Positions 1-9,830 of a stretch of 64,000 nt of DNA are shown piece by piece. A model generated the notes under the pieces. That model saw only the letters and a list, made by a program, of their open reading frames with translations. It searched no databases and was not told the origin of the DNA. The translations under genes and the position numbers were made by a program. The stretch lies in assembly GCA_020152595.1 (NCBI GenBank), contig JAIGNY010001849.1:597501-661500 (forward strand), read 5' to 3'. This DNA comes from Chiridota heheva (lineage: Eukaryota > Echinodermata > Holothuroidea > Apodida > Chiridotidae). Each line of letters begins with the position of its first letter. Positions within the stretch are counted from its first letter, which is position 1.

Positions 1-410
1 GATTGAAGTACTTTGACCGTGTCTTTGTTGGTCGAATTGACAGCTTGTAACAGTAAAACAGCCCTTGATTGAGTGAGATTTAAAGCCTTATGAAGTTACA
101 TTATAACCTACTGTTAGCTTCACTGTTTACTGCTGCACATTCGCGGTGCATTTCACAAGTTACTCGGTTTTGGCAAAATCAAAGTGCAAAATATCCCCAT
201 TTATAGGTGATTACTGCGCATTTGTGATTTTCACATTTAAAAAATATTATGCTAATCGGGTTCAACAGTTACAGTTTGTAAAAAGTTATTGATTGGAATT
301 TTGTCAGCCGAATATGTGCATAATTTGAATCATGAATGATCATGTTGATTTTTAAAAGCAAGACTGACTATGCAAAATGATTACTCGCAATGAAGTAATT
401 AGTAAACATT
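1..410 (+). repeat. Dispersed repeat R1, copy 1 (left part, cut by window edge)
   Basis: Closely matches 6621-7185 on the same strand and 27793-28372 on the opposite strand. Shared blocks include the CATTCGCGGTGCAT region near 137 and the ATCCCCATTTATAGGTGATT region near 194. The copy stops at 410 and resumes at 1893, so a LINE has inserted into it. No coding potential is visible. The TSDs of the other copies look like about 8 bp, which would suit a hAT-type non-autonomous DNA transposon, but that is inference. Confidence 0.75.
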
Positions 411-1892
411 ATTATTATTATTATTATTAACAACTTATATAGCGCAATACAGACATTATAGATACAACGTAACGAATGCGCTTCACATGACATACAAATT
501 AAATTCTAAAAGACAAAATGATGATAAAAATGGCTATGGCTAGTAAAACATAAAAATACTTAAGATATCAAAAAGTTCAAAATGTTCAAATTTATACGCT
601 GGAAATTGATGAGAAGTATAAAAATATTCAAAATAAATATTCAGAAACAGTATATGTACAATAAATTTAAAACAAGATAACATTTTAAATGATTATAAAA
701 TAAATTCTCTAGTAAAAGATCGTCTTAAGACATTTCTTAAAAGATTCAAAATTACGCTGCTCCTAACATTGAAAGGGAGATTATTCCATAATTTGGGGCC
801 ATACACACTGAAAGACCTATCTGCAAAGCGTTTTTGCGGACGTAAAGGAATTTCTAGGAAAATACCATTGTTCATGGATCGCAATCCAGGACGCGTTTTT
901 GATAAATTAGGTTTTATTAAGTCTATAAGATAATGTGGTGCGGTATTATTCAAACATTTAAAAATAAGTGAAGCAATTTTAAAATCAATGCGAGCCAATG
1001 GGTAACCAATGTAAATCTTTGAGGGTTTGTGTGGAACTATCTCTATAGTCCCTTCCAAGAATAAATTTTGCAGCAATGTTTTGTATTGATTGAAGCTTAT
1101 TTAATTCACAAATAGGTAAACCGATTAAAATAGCATTAGCATAATCTAAATGAGATATAACAAGACATTGCACAAGTGTTTTACATACATCAATGGTGAG
1201 AGAGTAGCCGAATTTGTTTGAGTCTTTGAATGTTTAACATAGCAATTTGGCATTTTTTGTAACATGAGATCTAAGAGACAATGTTTCATCAAGCAGGGCA
1301 CCCAAATATCTAATGGTATGTGATTTGTTCACATTAGTACCAACTACATTAATATCATTTGTGCTACATTTTCTTAATTGCTTATCATGACCAAATAAAA
1401 TAAATTGTCTTTGCATCATTCATTTTCAGTCGATTAGAGTCCATCCAATGTTTAATGTTAATCATGCAGTCCTCAATATCAGTTTTACATTTAATTTCAG
1501 AGTTACGATTATTACTATAAAATGATCCCCTAATTGCATGGTCATCGGCATAGCCATAAAGTGTTAAATCATGTGAAATCATTTCCTGCATGGTACTGGC
1601 ATAAACTAGATATAAAAAGGGGCCTAGGCATGATCCTTGTGGCACAGAAAAATCCAAATACCGAGTAGTTGAGAACATATTTTCCATAGTGACTCTAAAG
1701 CATCGTGACTTCAAATAGGACTGAAACCAGAGAAGAGCGGTGCCTTCTATACCAAATTTAACATTTAAAACTTTGAGCAATATTTCATGGTCTACCGTGT
1801 CAAATGCGGCACGTAGGTCTATACAAGACAACGCAGAGACCTCTTGCCTTTCCATAGACCAAAGTAGATCGTTCATTAATTTGGTCAAAGCC
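411..1892 (-). mobile_element. 5'-truncated L2/CR1-like LINE inserted in R1
   Basis: A non-LTR retrotransposon copy lies on the minus strand. Its 3' end is a TAA-repeat tail (411-430) and it is flanked by a 9-bp target-site duplication GTAAACATT (402-410 and 1893-1901). Removing the insert and one TSD restores an R1 sequence like the uninterrupted copies. Only the RT domain and C-terminal region remain, as usual for 5'-truncated LINE copies. The RT motifs resemble the L2-like group, but the clade was not verified. Confidence 0.85.
693..1892 (-). pseudogene. LINE reverse transcriptase, frameshifted
   Basis: Four minus-strand pieces in shifted frames together make the RT palm, thumb and C-terminal region of an L2-like LINE. 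The piece from 1892 to 1385 carries DLRAAFDTVDHEILL, then SVPQGSCLGP, then the catalytic YADD in YADDHAI, then NRLKMNDAKT. The next piece (1419-1234) continues with RYLGALLDETLSL. Then 1173-985 has SHLDYANAIL and LHWLPI, and 1076-693 ends with GPKLWNNLPFNVR. Frame changes between the pieces show it is inactive. The apparent start methionine at 1933 lies in the R1 flank, not in the LINE, so the dozen or so residues before the LINE boundary are not part of this protein. Such enzymes prime reverse transcription from nicked chromosomal DNA; this copy cannot. Confidence 0.85.
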
Positions 1893-1953
1893 GTAAACAT
1901 TTGTTTACAAGGATTTGCAAGCGCAGTGTACATGCTAAACGATCACAGCTCTT
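1893..1953 (+). repeat. Dispersed repeat R1, copy 1 (right part after LINE)
   Basis: This is the continuation of the split R1 copy. The stretch from the second TSD copy through GTTTACAAGGATTTGC to the CACAGCTCT end matches the 3' end of the copy at 7138-7185. Confidence 0.75.
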
Positions 1954-3186
1954 CTCTGTGGAAAAAAAGATGCCTCTGTTTTGTATTACTGCATCAATTC
2001 TGACAGACAAAGGAGCTAGCTTTTAATTGCACAGAGAGTTTTCAAATCTTTGTTCAGTTTTATGAATAGGGCTGAGGAACCTTCTATTCAAGTTTCGTTG
2101 AAACAAATTAGCAATTTTTTTATATGTTTTATTTTTCTGCCAGTCCTGAAAAGACACATTTGTAGGAGAATTAATTCTCTTAGACATGCTGGAAATATTG
2201 CTGAACTCAGATGATGCATTGCAGCTTGATACTGTAGTTGTTCAATTTCCACATTTTTAACATGGTGAGAGGGGTGCATTTGAAACTGCAAGATGATACA
2301 GCACATCGTATTTATTTACATTTAACAAGTGTTGGAAAGGTTACTTTTGCTCCTCATTACCAACTAGTAGCATATTGATCTAAAGAGTAAGACAACTATC
2401 AATTTTGTGTATGCTTCACAATTCCTGTCAAAAAAAAAGAAAAAAGATTTGGGCAGCCTTGATGCAGATTAAATTAAAATAACTGGAAAGTGCATTTCAA
2501 AAGTTAATTTAATGCATACATGCAACACTAGAAAATTATTAAACGGGTGCTTGAAGTTTGCCTAATATTGTAAAGTTGCTAAAGTGAAAAAAATTAATGT
2601 ATCAGACAAGAATTGGAGATAATGACAATACTCTTAACAAAGTTACAAGTATATGAGAATTTATCTTCCTGAAATATCAAATGTCATTTGAAATCTTCAC
2701 ATCAAGAACTTTCCTACTTTAAGCAATGAGGCTTTAATGTATTAGATACTAATACGTACATGAAAGTCATTAAAGTAAGTTTGATGTTGTTTTTTTACAG
2801 TTTACACCATTTGAATATGGTCTTCATAAAATGTACACTATTTTCTTTTTCTTGTGTCTATTCATTTCATGTATATGAACTTGTTTCCCAGATTGTAATC
2901 AAAGAACAAAATGGAATAAGTCATTCTCATATTTCTTGCATGAAACTGTCTTTCTTTAGGTGTTCAGGTTAGGTTTATTGTTGTTGTTTTTCTTCAAAAA
3001 GGAACCGAACATAGGAGTGTGCAAAGGGAGCCTTTTATCTGCATGCATGACAAACATACATGTATATGTTTACACTTCTATATCATTAGAAATGCAGAGC
3101 AATTATGCATGCATGATCATGAGGCATGCTTCATTCATTGCAATGATCAATCCTAAACTGCCCAAACCCTACACATCATTTAAAAG
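1954..3186. other. No gene seen
   Basis: AT-rich sequence with only short random-looking open frames (up to 77 codons). No recognisable domain, splice-consistent exon or repeat was found. Confidence 0.6.
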
Positions 3187-3840
3187 GTCATAAAAATATT
3201 TCAAGCTCTGTAATTGTAATTTGTAATTGGAAATTTCTGGGCAGTTGTTATTGTAATTAAAAATTTCCAGGAAGCTGTAATTGTAATAGAAAATTTTCAG
3301 AGATAATAATAGCAATTGGAATTGATTTTTGTAATTGACCCCAACCCTGATGGTGGATCATGTTTCACTAGGATGGGAAGGAAATTTTGGCATCCTTCGC
3401 CCCCTCTCACCCCCAAAATAAAGCTCATAAGAGTAAAACGTTAGGTACATAAAAGTAAATTGGCATAGGAAATTCCTTAAAATCAGTTTTTATAATCTAG
3501 AGACCGTCAAAGCCTAGAAGGAAGGGGGAGGGGGGGGAGGGGGGAGCCTCTGGAAGTGTTGCTTTGGTAAAATGTTCCAAAAATTAAAGAAAATTTCCCA
3601 AATATTGAAGAAAAATTCCGGGAAATGAAGGAAATTTACAAAACGAAGAAAATTCCCTAGAAAATTAAGGAAATTTCCTCAAAATTGATGTTTTTTTTTT
3701 TTTTTTTTACAACAATTGAAGAAAATTTAAGAAAACTGCCCAAACATTGAAAAAATATCCTGAAATTTTTAATGAAATGAAGAAAATTTCCAACAAATTG
3801 AAGAAAATTTGAAAATCATTAGTATGGACACTGCTTGAAA
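3187..3840. repeat. Degenerate A/T-rich short repeats
   Basis: Loose reiterations of TTGTAATTGGAAATT (3210-3330) are followed by AAATTGAAGAAAATTTCC-like words (3570-3820), with a G-rich run near 3522-3545. Similar degenerate GAAATTTCC/AAATTGAAG blocks occur at 24830-25070, 58390-58530 and 60330-60500. This suggests a dispersed low-complexity family, possibly the remains of one element type. Confidence 0.5.
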
Positions 3841-4106
3841 ACATGTTGTGCAAATTTCAGACTAGAAATTTATGCATCATTCCACAAGAATAACTTTGCT
3901 TCAGAGGACATTTCATACTCCTTGGGAGATGCTGCTCCTCTTAATAAAAACTCCTTTGTGTTGGGTGAAAATCAAGCACATGGTTTATTAAACAGCTTGT
4001 ATGGAGTGTTGAACAGATCACAGTTTTGTGGTTTTGGGAATTTATAACTTTTACTTCAACCGGCCCTGCTCTTTATGAGGGCCAGTCAAAGTGTTCCTGG
4101 TTTAGG
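3841..4106. other. No gene seen
   Basis: Unique-looking sequence up to the SINE target site. Open frames here are short and show no domain. Confidence 0.5.
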
Positions 4107-4119
4107 CAGAGCCATTTCT

Positions 4120-4382
4120 CGCCGACCACGAGTGAACACACAATTACAATGCCGGGGTCGTCACCTGCGTATTCGGACAATGCTATCACGAAACGCCCAA
4201 TACGACCCGGACGAGAACACAGGTACACATACAGACAGACATAACATCGTCAACCAAGTCAATGTCCACGGCATTTGATAACCACTTGTGGTGCACTGGC
4301 GTGTCTACCCAACCCAGGCTTGAACCCAGGGCCTCGTGGTCTGTAGACAGGTATGATAACCGCTACACCACAGTAGGTAGAT
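4120..4382 (-). mobile_element. tRNA-derived SINE family 1, copy 1
   Basis: The minus-strand SINE starts near ATCTACCTACTGTGGTGTAG. It has a pol III box A-like GTAGCGGTTATCA and a box B-like GGGTTCAAGCCTG, then a body shared with the copies at 8916, 11341 and 58706. A perfect 13-bp TSD CAGAGCCATTTCT flanks it (4107-4119 and 4383-4395). This is the signature of LINE-mediated retroposition. Confidence 0.9.
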
Positions 4383-4666
4383 CAGAGCCATTTCTAATGC
4401 AGCCTGCAGTTAAATAACAAGCTTTGTTTGAGTAAAAGATTTGTGCCCTATACTAAAGGAAAGTCTGAGCATTTTTTGAATATATGCAGACTTTGTGATG
4501 ATTTACTGGGTGGACAGCTCAAAGTCTTTCAATGTAATTGTGTAAATTTCTGTCCTAAATCTGTCAGTGACATTCCCTTAACATTGTATGATAGGTACAT
4601 TGTTTCCTGCGCGTGTGGTAAAGGCTAAAAAACTTTTGTATCAAAACTTTTTGCGCCCCTTCATGG

Positions 4667-6620
4667 AATTAACATGACATGACGGGCTAAAAAGGGTGAG
4701 TCACCCCATAAAAAGTCCAAACGAATACCACCACCACCACAAACAATCAAAGACACCCAGAGTTACTGTAGTAAAGAACATAAATATCAATGTTGGACTT
4801 TGAAATTGTGAACAGAATTTGAGCTAACCACCAACTCAGGCAAACCATTCCACTCATTAACAACTCTTTGCGAAAAGCTAGAATGCTAAATATCTATCTG
4901 TGAGAACTCTATGGTCAACTTAAAACTGTTACCACGTGTCACATGATTAGCTGAAATATGCAAGAAATAAAATATCAAGGCATCACTACCAGATAGAAAT
5001 TTAACCAGAACCAAAAGCTTTTGTGGTTCCGATGCTTTTCTCATATGCTGATTAATTTGCAAGTTTTGTATTAACTGTCAAGTAATTCCATGTCATGAAA
5101 TATTTGTTCCATATTTAAAAATAAGCCACACCCACCATGCAGATCAATAAAATAGAACCTGTTGACAACATTAGCATGTGCACAATAATTAACAACATTA
5201 TCATAGCAAGTATGATGCAAAAATGGTTGCTCATTTATCCTATTTCAAGAGTTTATCAGAAGCCCCGCCTACTCATTAATGTTCATGACATCACTACCAC
5301 AACATTAGAGCATATGTACAGACCATGACCCATGTATACAACATATGGCCTAAATCTGATATACTGTTCACGAGATACAGTTATGGTGCTTATATCGGTC
5401 AGCACTTTCACATTAAGATACGCCTGTACCATCGTATTAAAGATATCTTTTGATAACTAACACATGTACACAATAACCAACAATATCACCATGCCCAATA
5501 TGACGCAAAATAGACATACACTTGCTCATTCATCACTTTCTCAAAGTTTTCACTTAAGCCCCGCCCACTTATCAATATGCATTATATCACCACCAAGAAC
5601 AATAGGGCACATTTGCAGACCACGAGCTATCTGTGTACCATTACGTGAATCCAGTACATAATTTTTGAGATATCGTATTTACAAGCTTTTTGTTTACAAA
5701 ATCATATTAATCCCCGCCCACTATGCATATTAATGAGAGTCCAACACTTTTATAAAATGAACACATACACACCAGATAACGTCATTATTATAACATATAT
5801 GAAAACAAGAGACGCGTTGTTAAAATATGAACATTTCAAGATTTTAAAATTAAGCCCCGCCTACTTCATTAATATGCATGAAATCACCTTCAAAAACAAT
5901 AGGGGATAACTAAGGACCATGGGCTATCTGTGTACCACATATGACATGAATACACTTTACCATTCTTGAGATACCGTGTTTATGCTCTTTTTAGCAAAAT
6001 CATATTAAGCCTCGCCCACTATGCATATTAATAAAATTCAATGCTTTACATCACGAACAAGTACACACCAGAAAATATCATAATCCTACCAAATATGATG
6101 CAAAACAGACATATGGTTGTTAAAATATGAATATTTAAAGATTTTTACATTAACCCATACCAACTAATTAATATGCATGACATCACCGTCAAAAACAATA
6201 GGGACATCACCATTAAAAACAACACGGCACATCTACGAACCATGGGCTATCTGAGTACCACATATGACATGAATCCAGTGTATCCTTCTTGAGATACCAC
6301 GTTTACGAGCTGGCTGTCACATACATACGTACACCCTCACACACATACATACACACACACACACCATCATGACCACATAGGTTCCTGATGCTATCACATC
6401 GGAACCAAAAACTTGAATCATATCACCATGTACTGTACTCTTCTCAACTCAAGCATGGTCAAACCAAGAGTTTGCAATTTAAATTCATAAGAAAGATTCC
6501 TTACTTCGGGAATAAGTCTAGAGGCTCTTCGCTGATTATGCTCCAAAATGAACTCGTCCTTCTCATAAAAGGGACTCCAAGCCTGAATAGCATACTCAAG
6601 GTGAGGTCTGACTAACTGCT
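4667..6620 (-). mobile_element. CR1-like LINE 3' fragment, interrupted
   Basis: Segments 4677-5002 and 6411-6620 match, in order, 47456-47775 and 47781-47980 of the larger CR1-like LINE on the same strand. The 3' end begins at CCCGTCAT (reverse complement of 4677) followed by a short ATGTT-type tail. A satellite-type transposon (5003-6410) splits it, and R1 copy 2 abuts its upstream end. Coding capacity is lost. Confidence 0.8.
5003..6410 (+). mobile_element. TIR-bounded element with ~300-bp tandem units, copy A
   Basis: The left end has AACCAAAAGCTTTTGTGG followed by TTCCGATGC. The right end is GATGCTATCACATCGGAACC plus A-rich sequence, giving an imperfect ~16-bp terminal inverted repeat around TGGTTCCGATG. 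Inside are about four diverged units near 5124, 5417, 5711 and 6009, each led by a GCCCCGCCCACTATGCAT-like word. A short CACACATACATA tract precedes the right end. The empty site is preserved in a related LINE at 47770-47800. No coding sequence is seen, so it is presumably non-autonomous. Confidence 0.75.
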
Positions 6621-7185
6621 AATGGCCCCCATCTTTGTGAAGCACCTAGAATTTCAGCTCTGTCAAAAGCTTTTTATGTTTGTTTATTTTGTAATATTTT
6701 TTCTTTCTTGCAAATTTATTTGACTCATCAGAAAATATTTACATGTAAATGTACTGATTGTTACAATTTAAGTATTTTGACTGTTTGTTGGTCGATTTAA
6801 CAGCTTGTAAACAGGCCTTGACAGCGGGATTTTCCCTAGGCCTATTGTTAGTTTTACTGATTACTGCTGCACATTCGCGGTGCATGTCACAAGTTAGCCG
6901 ACTCAGATTTCGGCAAAATATCCCCATTTATAGGTGATTACTGCGCATTTGTGATTCTCACGTTTAAAAAGGATTATGCTAGGCCTAATTGGGTTTACAC
7001 TTTGTAAAAAGTCATTGAATGGAATTTTGTCAGCTGAAATGTGTGTGTGATTTGATTCATGAATGATCATATTGATTTTTAACGACAAGACTGACTATGA
7101 AAAAACGAATACTCCCAAAGAAGTGTTTAGCAAACGTTTACAAGGATTTGCGAGCGTGTAGCGTGTACACGCTAAATGGTCACAG
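6621..7185 (+). repeat. Dispersed repeat R1, copy 2
   Basis: The most complete same-strand R1 copy. It starts after the LINE text ACTGCTAA (6613-6620) and ends at CACAGCTCTAG, followed by ACTGCTTT. These two flanks resemble a mutated 8-bp TSD, and the LINE relative at 47975 reads ACTGCTTA. Near the 3' end is a perfect 14-bp palindrome AGCGTGTACACGCT. No ORF is conserved between copies. Confidence 0.75.
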
Positions 7186-7256
7186 CTCTAGACTGCTTTA
7201 AAAAGAGCTATATATATAAGTCTGACATACAAAATTATACGTTATAACTCATTCGA

Positions 7257-7805
7257 AGGAATATTCCCATAATTTATGTACAAGTTTATTTGAAAGAGAA
7301 TACTTTTAGAGCCAATTTGGTACAAAAATCAGGTTGATATCATATTCCATTCAGGAGATGTGGATTTTTAAAGATTATCCAATTGCATTTTAAAGTTTTT
7401 TTACAGTATGTTGCATTTGTATGATGAATGTCATAGAGGCAATTCCATTGCAAATGTGTATGTATTTCTTGAACATTAACTGGTTGTTTCTGTATGATTA
7501 AAAACAATTATCTAAAAGCTATTGAAGTAGGATATATTTGGCAATGTATATAAATACCTAACTTTCATCAATTTATTTTTCTTGCAGGTTTTACCAATAA
7601 AACAGTACGATAGATTTTAATGAACTACATCAACTTTGTGGGGGAATGTGTTGCCGTGATGTCATACTGAGTTTTTCCTATTCGTTTTATTAGCCTTTTT
7701 TGTAAACCTTGAAATATGAATATCCCCTGGTAGGAATAACATATCACTTTTGTACTAAATTGTTTTTAAATTTTTCTCTTTAATGAAAAAACATGAAATA
7801 TTCCT
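7257..7805 (+). mobile_element. TTAA-type MITE M1, copy 1
   Basis: The left end AGGAATATTCCCAT and right end CATGAAATATTCCT are inverted repeats. The right flank is TTAA (7806-7809); the left flank reads TCGA, a mutated TTAA by inference. The interior matches 24430-24817 and 39903-40513. TTAA duplications fit piggyBac or Kolobok transposase. Confidence 0.75.
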
Positions 7806-7809
7806 TTAA

Positions 7810-8489
7810 ATACTTACTAGAGGCACTCAGAAGACAATTCATTAATCATTCTACTAAAATTTCATGCAGCTCCTTACAGCAGTTTTTGTAAAATAATAGC
7901 TTACAGCAACTTACAGTATAATCCAGAGTTGGTATGAATTTGATATTTATTTGACCACAAGAAACATTACTTGGCTTAATGATTTATTTGGCCGTGAGTA
8001 TTTGGCCCCAAGTTTGACCTTTTATCTAAAAGTTTTGATGGCGAATAAAAAAAGTAAAACTTAATTTTCTGATGACCTTTGAACCACGTGATATTTTGCA
8101 TGTTATAAAAAATACGTACTAACATTTTCATTGGTTTTTTAGTACATTCAACAACTTGCACAAAGCCAGTGGACCCACCAGTGAATCACTTATAAAAATT
8201 TAGAATTTGTTTGTCTTGATTAAATTGGGCATTTCTGAGGGCATTTTGGCTTTGTTTCAAACTGATTTGGCTTTTTTTTAAGGGTATTTTGGCATTGTTT
8301 AAAACTGATTTGACTTTTTAAGCACTTGGACGATCTACCAACCATGGTATAAATCTACATGATAGATTTTGAGAGTAGTTTGGTGGAAAAGACCCAAACT
8401 GGTGGGAGGAAACTTGTGCATAAAACCAGGAACAGGGCAAAATCACAATGAAATGAAGCATATTCATCCAAAAATACCTTTGCACCTGA
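7810..8489. other. No gene seen
   Basis: AT-rich sequence with a few TTGGC-containing reiterations near 8240-8310. No domain or repeat family was recognised. Confidence 0.5.
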
Positions 8490-8635
8490 AATAGATTGTA
8501 TCAATGGTTAGTGGATTGGCAGATAATATTTAATGTGGGTAAGTGTTAAGCTTTACATGCCAACAAAAATGTACATTACTACATGGGTGGTGTACAGCTG
8601 CTTGAGGTTGACAAGGAGAAGGAATTGGATGTTAC

Positions 8636-8915
8636 TGTTCATTGTGCTTTAAGTAGCTCAGTACATAGAGCTTTAAGTAGCTCAGTACATTGTGCTTTAA
8701 GTAGCTCAGTGCATTGTGCTTTAAGTAGCTCAGTGCATTGTGCTTTAAGTAGCTCAGTGCATTGTGCTTTAAGTAGCTCAGTGCATTGTGCTTTAAGTAG
8801 CTCAGTGCTGCATTGTGCTTTAAGTAGCTCAGCACATTGTGCTTTAAGTAGCTCAGTGTATTGTGCTTTAAGTAGCTCAGTGCATTGTGATTTAGATAGC
8901 TCAGTATATTGTGCT
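8636..8915 (+). repeat. 24-bp minisatellite derived from LINE coding sequence
   Basis: About eleven head-to-tail units with core CTTTAAGTAGCTCAGTGCAT, plus one more unit after the SINE at 9181-9213. The period is eight codons, so three frames stay open on both strands; the LINE frame reads HCALSSSV repeatedly. These long open frames should not be taken as genes. Confidence 0.9.
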
Positions 8916-9180
8916 GTGGTGTAGCGGTCATCATACCTGTCAACAGACCAAGAGGCCCTGGGTTCAAGCCTGGGTTGGGTAGACACGCCAGTGTACCACA
9001 ACTGGTTATCAAAGGCCGTGGACATTGACTTGGTTGTCGATGTTATGTCTGTCCGTACGTCGTACCTGTGTTCTCGTTCGAGTCGTATTAGGCGTTTCGA
9101 GATAGCATTGTTACTATCATAACCGAATGCGCAGGCAACGACCCCGTCATTGTAATTGTGTGTTCACTCGTCGTCGTCGG
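8916..9180 (+). mobile_element. tRNA-derived SINE family 1, copy 2
   Basis: Same body as the other family-1 copies, lacking about the first ten bases. Box B-like GGGTTCAAGCCTG is intact and the 3' end is a GTC-repeat tail. It interrupts the 24-bp minisatellite; TGTGCT at 8910-8915 and 9181-9186 may be a short TSD or simply array sequence. Confidence 0.88.
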
Positions 9181-9830
9181 TGTGCTTTAAGTAGCTCAGT
9201 GCATTGTGCTTTAGCAGTGAAAAAAAGCTAATTCTGTATTGGGGATGATCAAAAAAAACTTTTTGCATTTATCTCAAGACATTGTCCTTAAATTGTACAG
9301 ATCCTTGGTTCGTCCTTATTTGGAATATTGTGTTCAATTCTGGAATCCATATTTGAAAAGGGATATTAATTTAATGGAATGTGTTCAAAGGAGAGCAACA
9401 AAGCTGATTTGGGGATTACGTTTTTCAAGTTCCCCCCCCCCTCCCTCCCCTGGGCGCCTCAGCTTACTTAATCTGTCAACTTTTAAGAGGAGGTTGAGAG
9501 GTGATATGATACAGGTATTCAAGGTTTGGATAATGTAGACTTTTGCAAAAAATTTACGCTTCAAGCAAGCACTATCACTAGAAGACATAAGTTTAAAATT
9601 GACAAAGAGCACGCACGCTTGGACATACGTAAACATTTCTTCCACCAGCGAGTTGTTAATAATTGGAATGCCTGATTAGGTTGTAGACACCAAATCTTTC
9701 TTGCAGTTTAAAATGAAATACGACTCTTACAGCACCAACAATGATCTCAAAGGGTATAATATGGGCTAGAAGGCTTCCTCATCCTAGGCCACAGAAGCCC
9801 AAAAATGAGTAGATGTGGCAGTCCTGGTAA

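Larger units (their letters stand above)
8520..9740 (+). pseudogene. CR1-like reverse transcriptase, C-terminal part, broken
   Basis: Plus-strand RT thumb and connection sequence of CR1 type. The N-terminal visible part carries WQIIFNVGKC and GVQLLEVDKEKEL. After the array and SINE come ANSVLGMIKKNFLHL, RSLVRPYLEYCVQFWNPYL, VQRRATKLIWGL and TFKRRLRGDMIQVFK, then HKFKIDKEHARLDIRKHFF in another frame. Breaks include in-frame expansion of an 8-codon repeat, the SINE, a one-base insertion near 9229, the C tract and a stop at 9537. The catalytic YADD region is not present, so this is a 5'-truncated dead copy. The RT would copy LINE RNA at the insertion site in an active element. Confidence 0.8.
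8490..9830 (+). mobile_element. CR1-like LINE containing a minisatellite and a SINE
   Basis: The LINE reads WQIIFNVGKC and MGGVQLLEVDKEKELDVTVH before the repeats (8520-8640). It resumes with VKKANSVLGMIKKNF after them (about 9210-9260). It ends with CR1-type 3' text near 9770-9830. The 24-bp array and SINE copy 2 therefore sit inside a single 5'-truncated LINE. A long C tract (9430-9450) has further disturbed the coding sequence. Confidence 0.8.

Noticed and set aside
8916-9000. tRNA gene (box A and box B present)
   Set aside because: The cloverleaf is degenerate and the sequence continues into a SINE body shared by four copies, three of them with clear TSDs of 10-13 bp.
8583-9025. Three 113-128-codon frames of repeated octapeptides
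   Set aside because: 24-bp minisatellite and SINE; only the plus-strand frame matching the LINE has ancestral meaning and it is dead.
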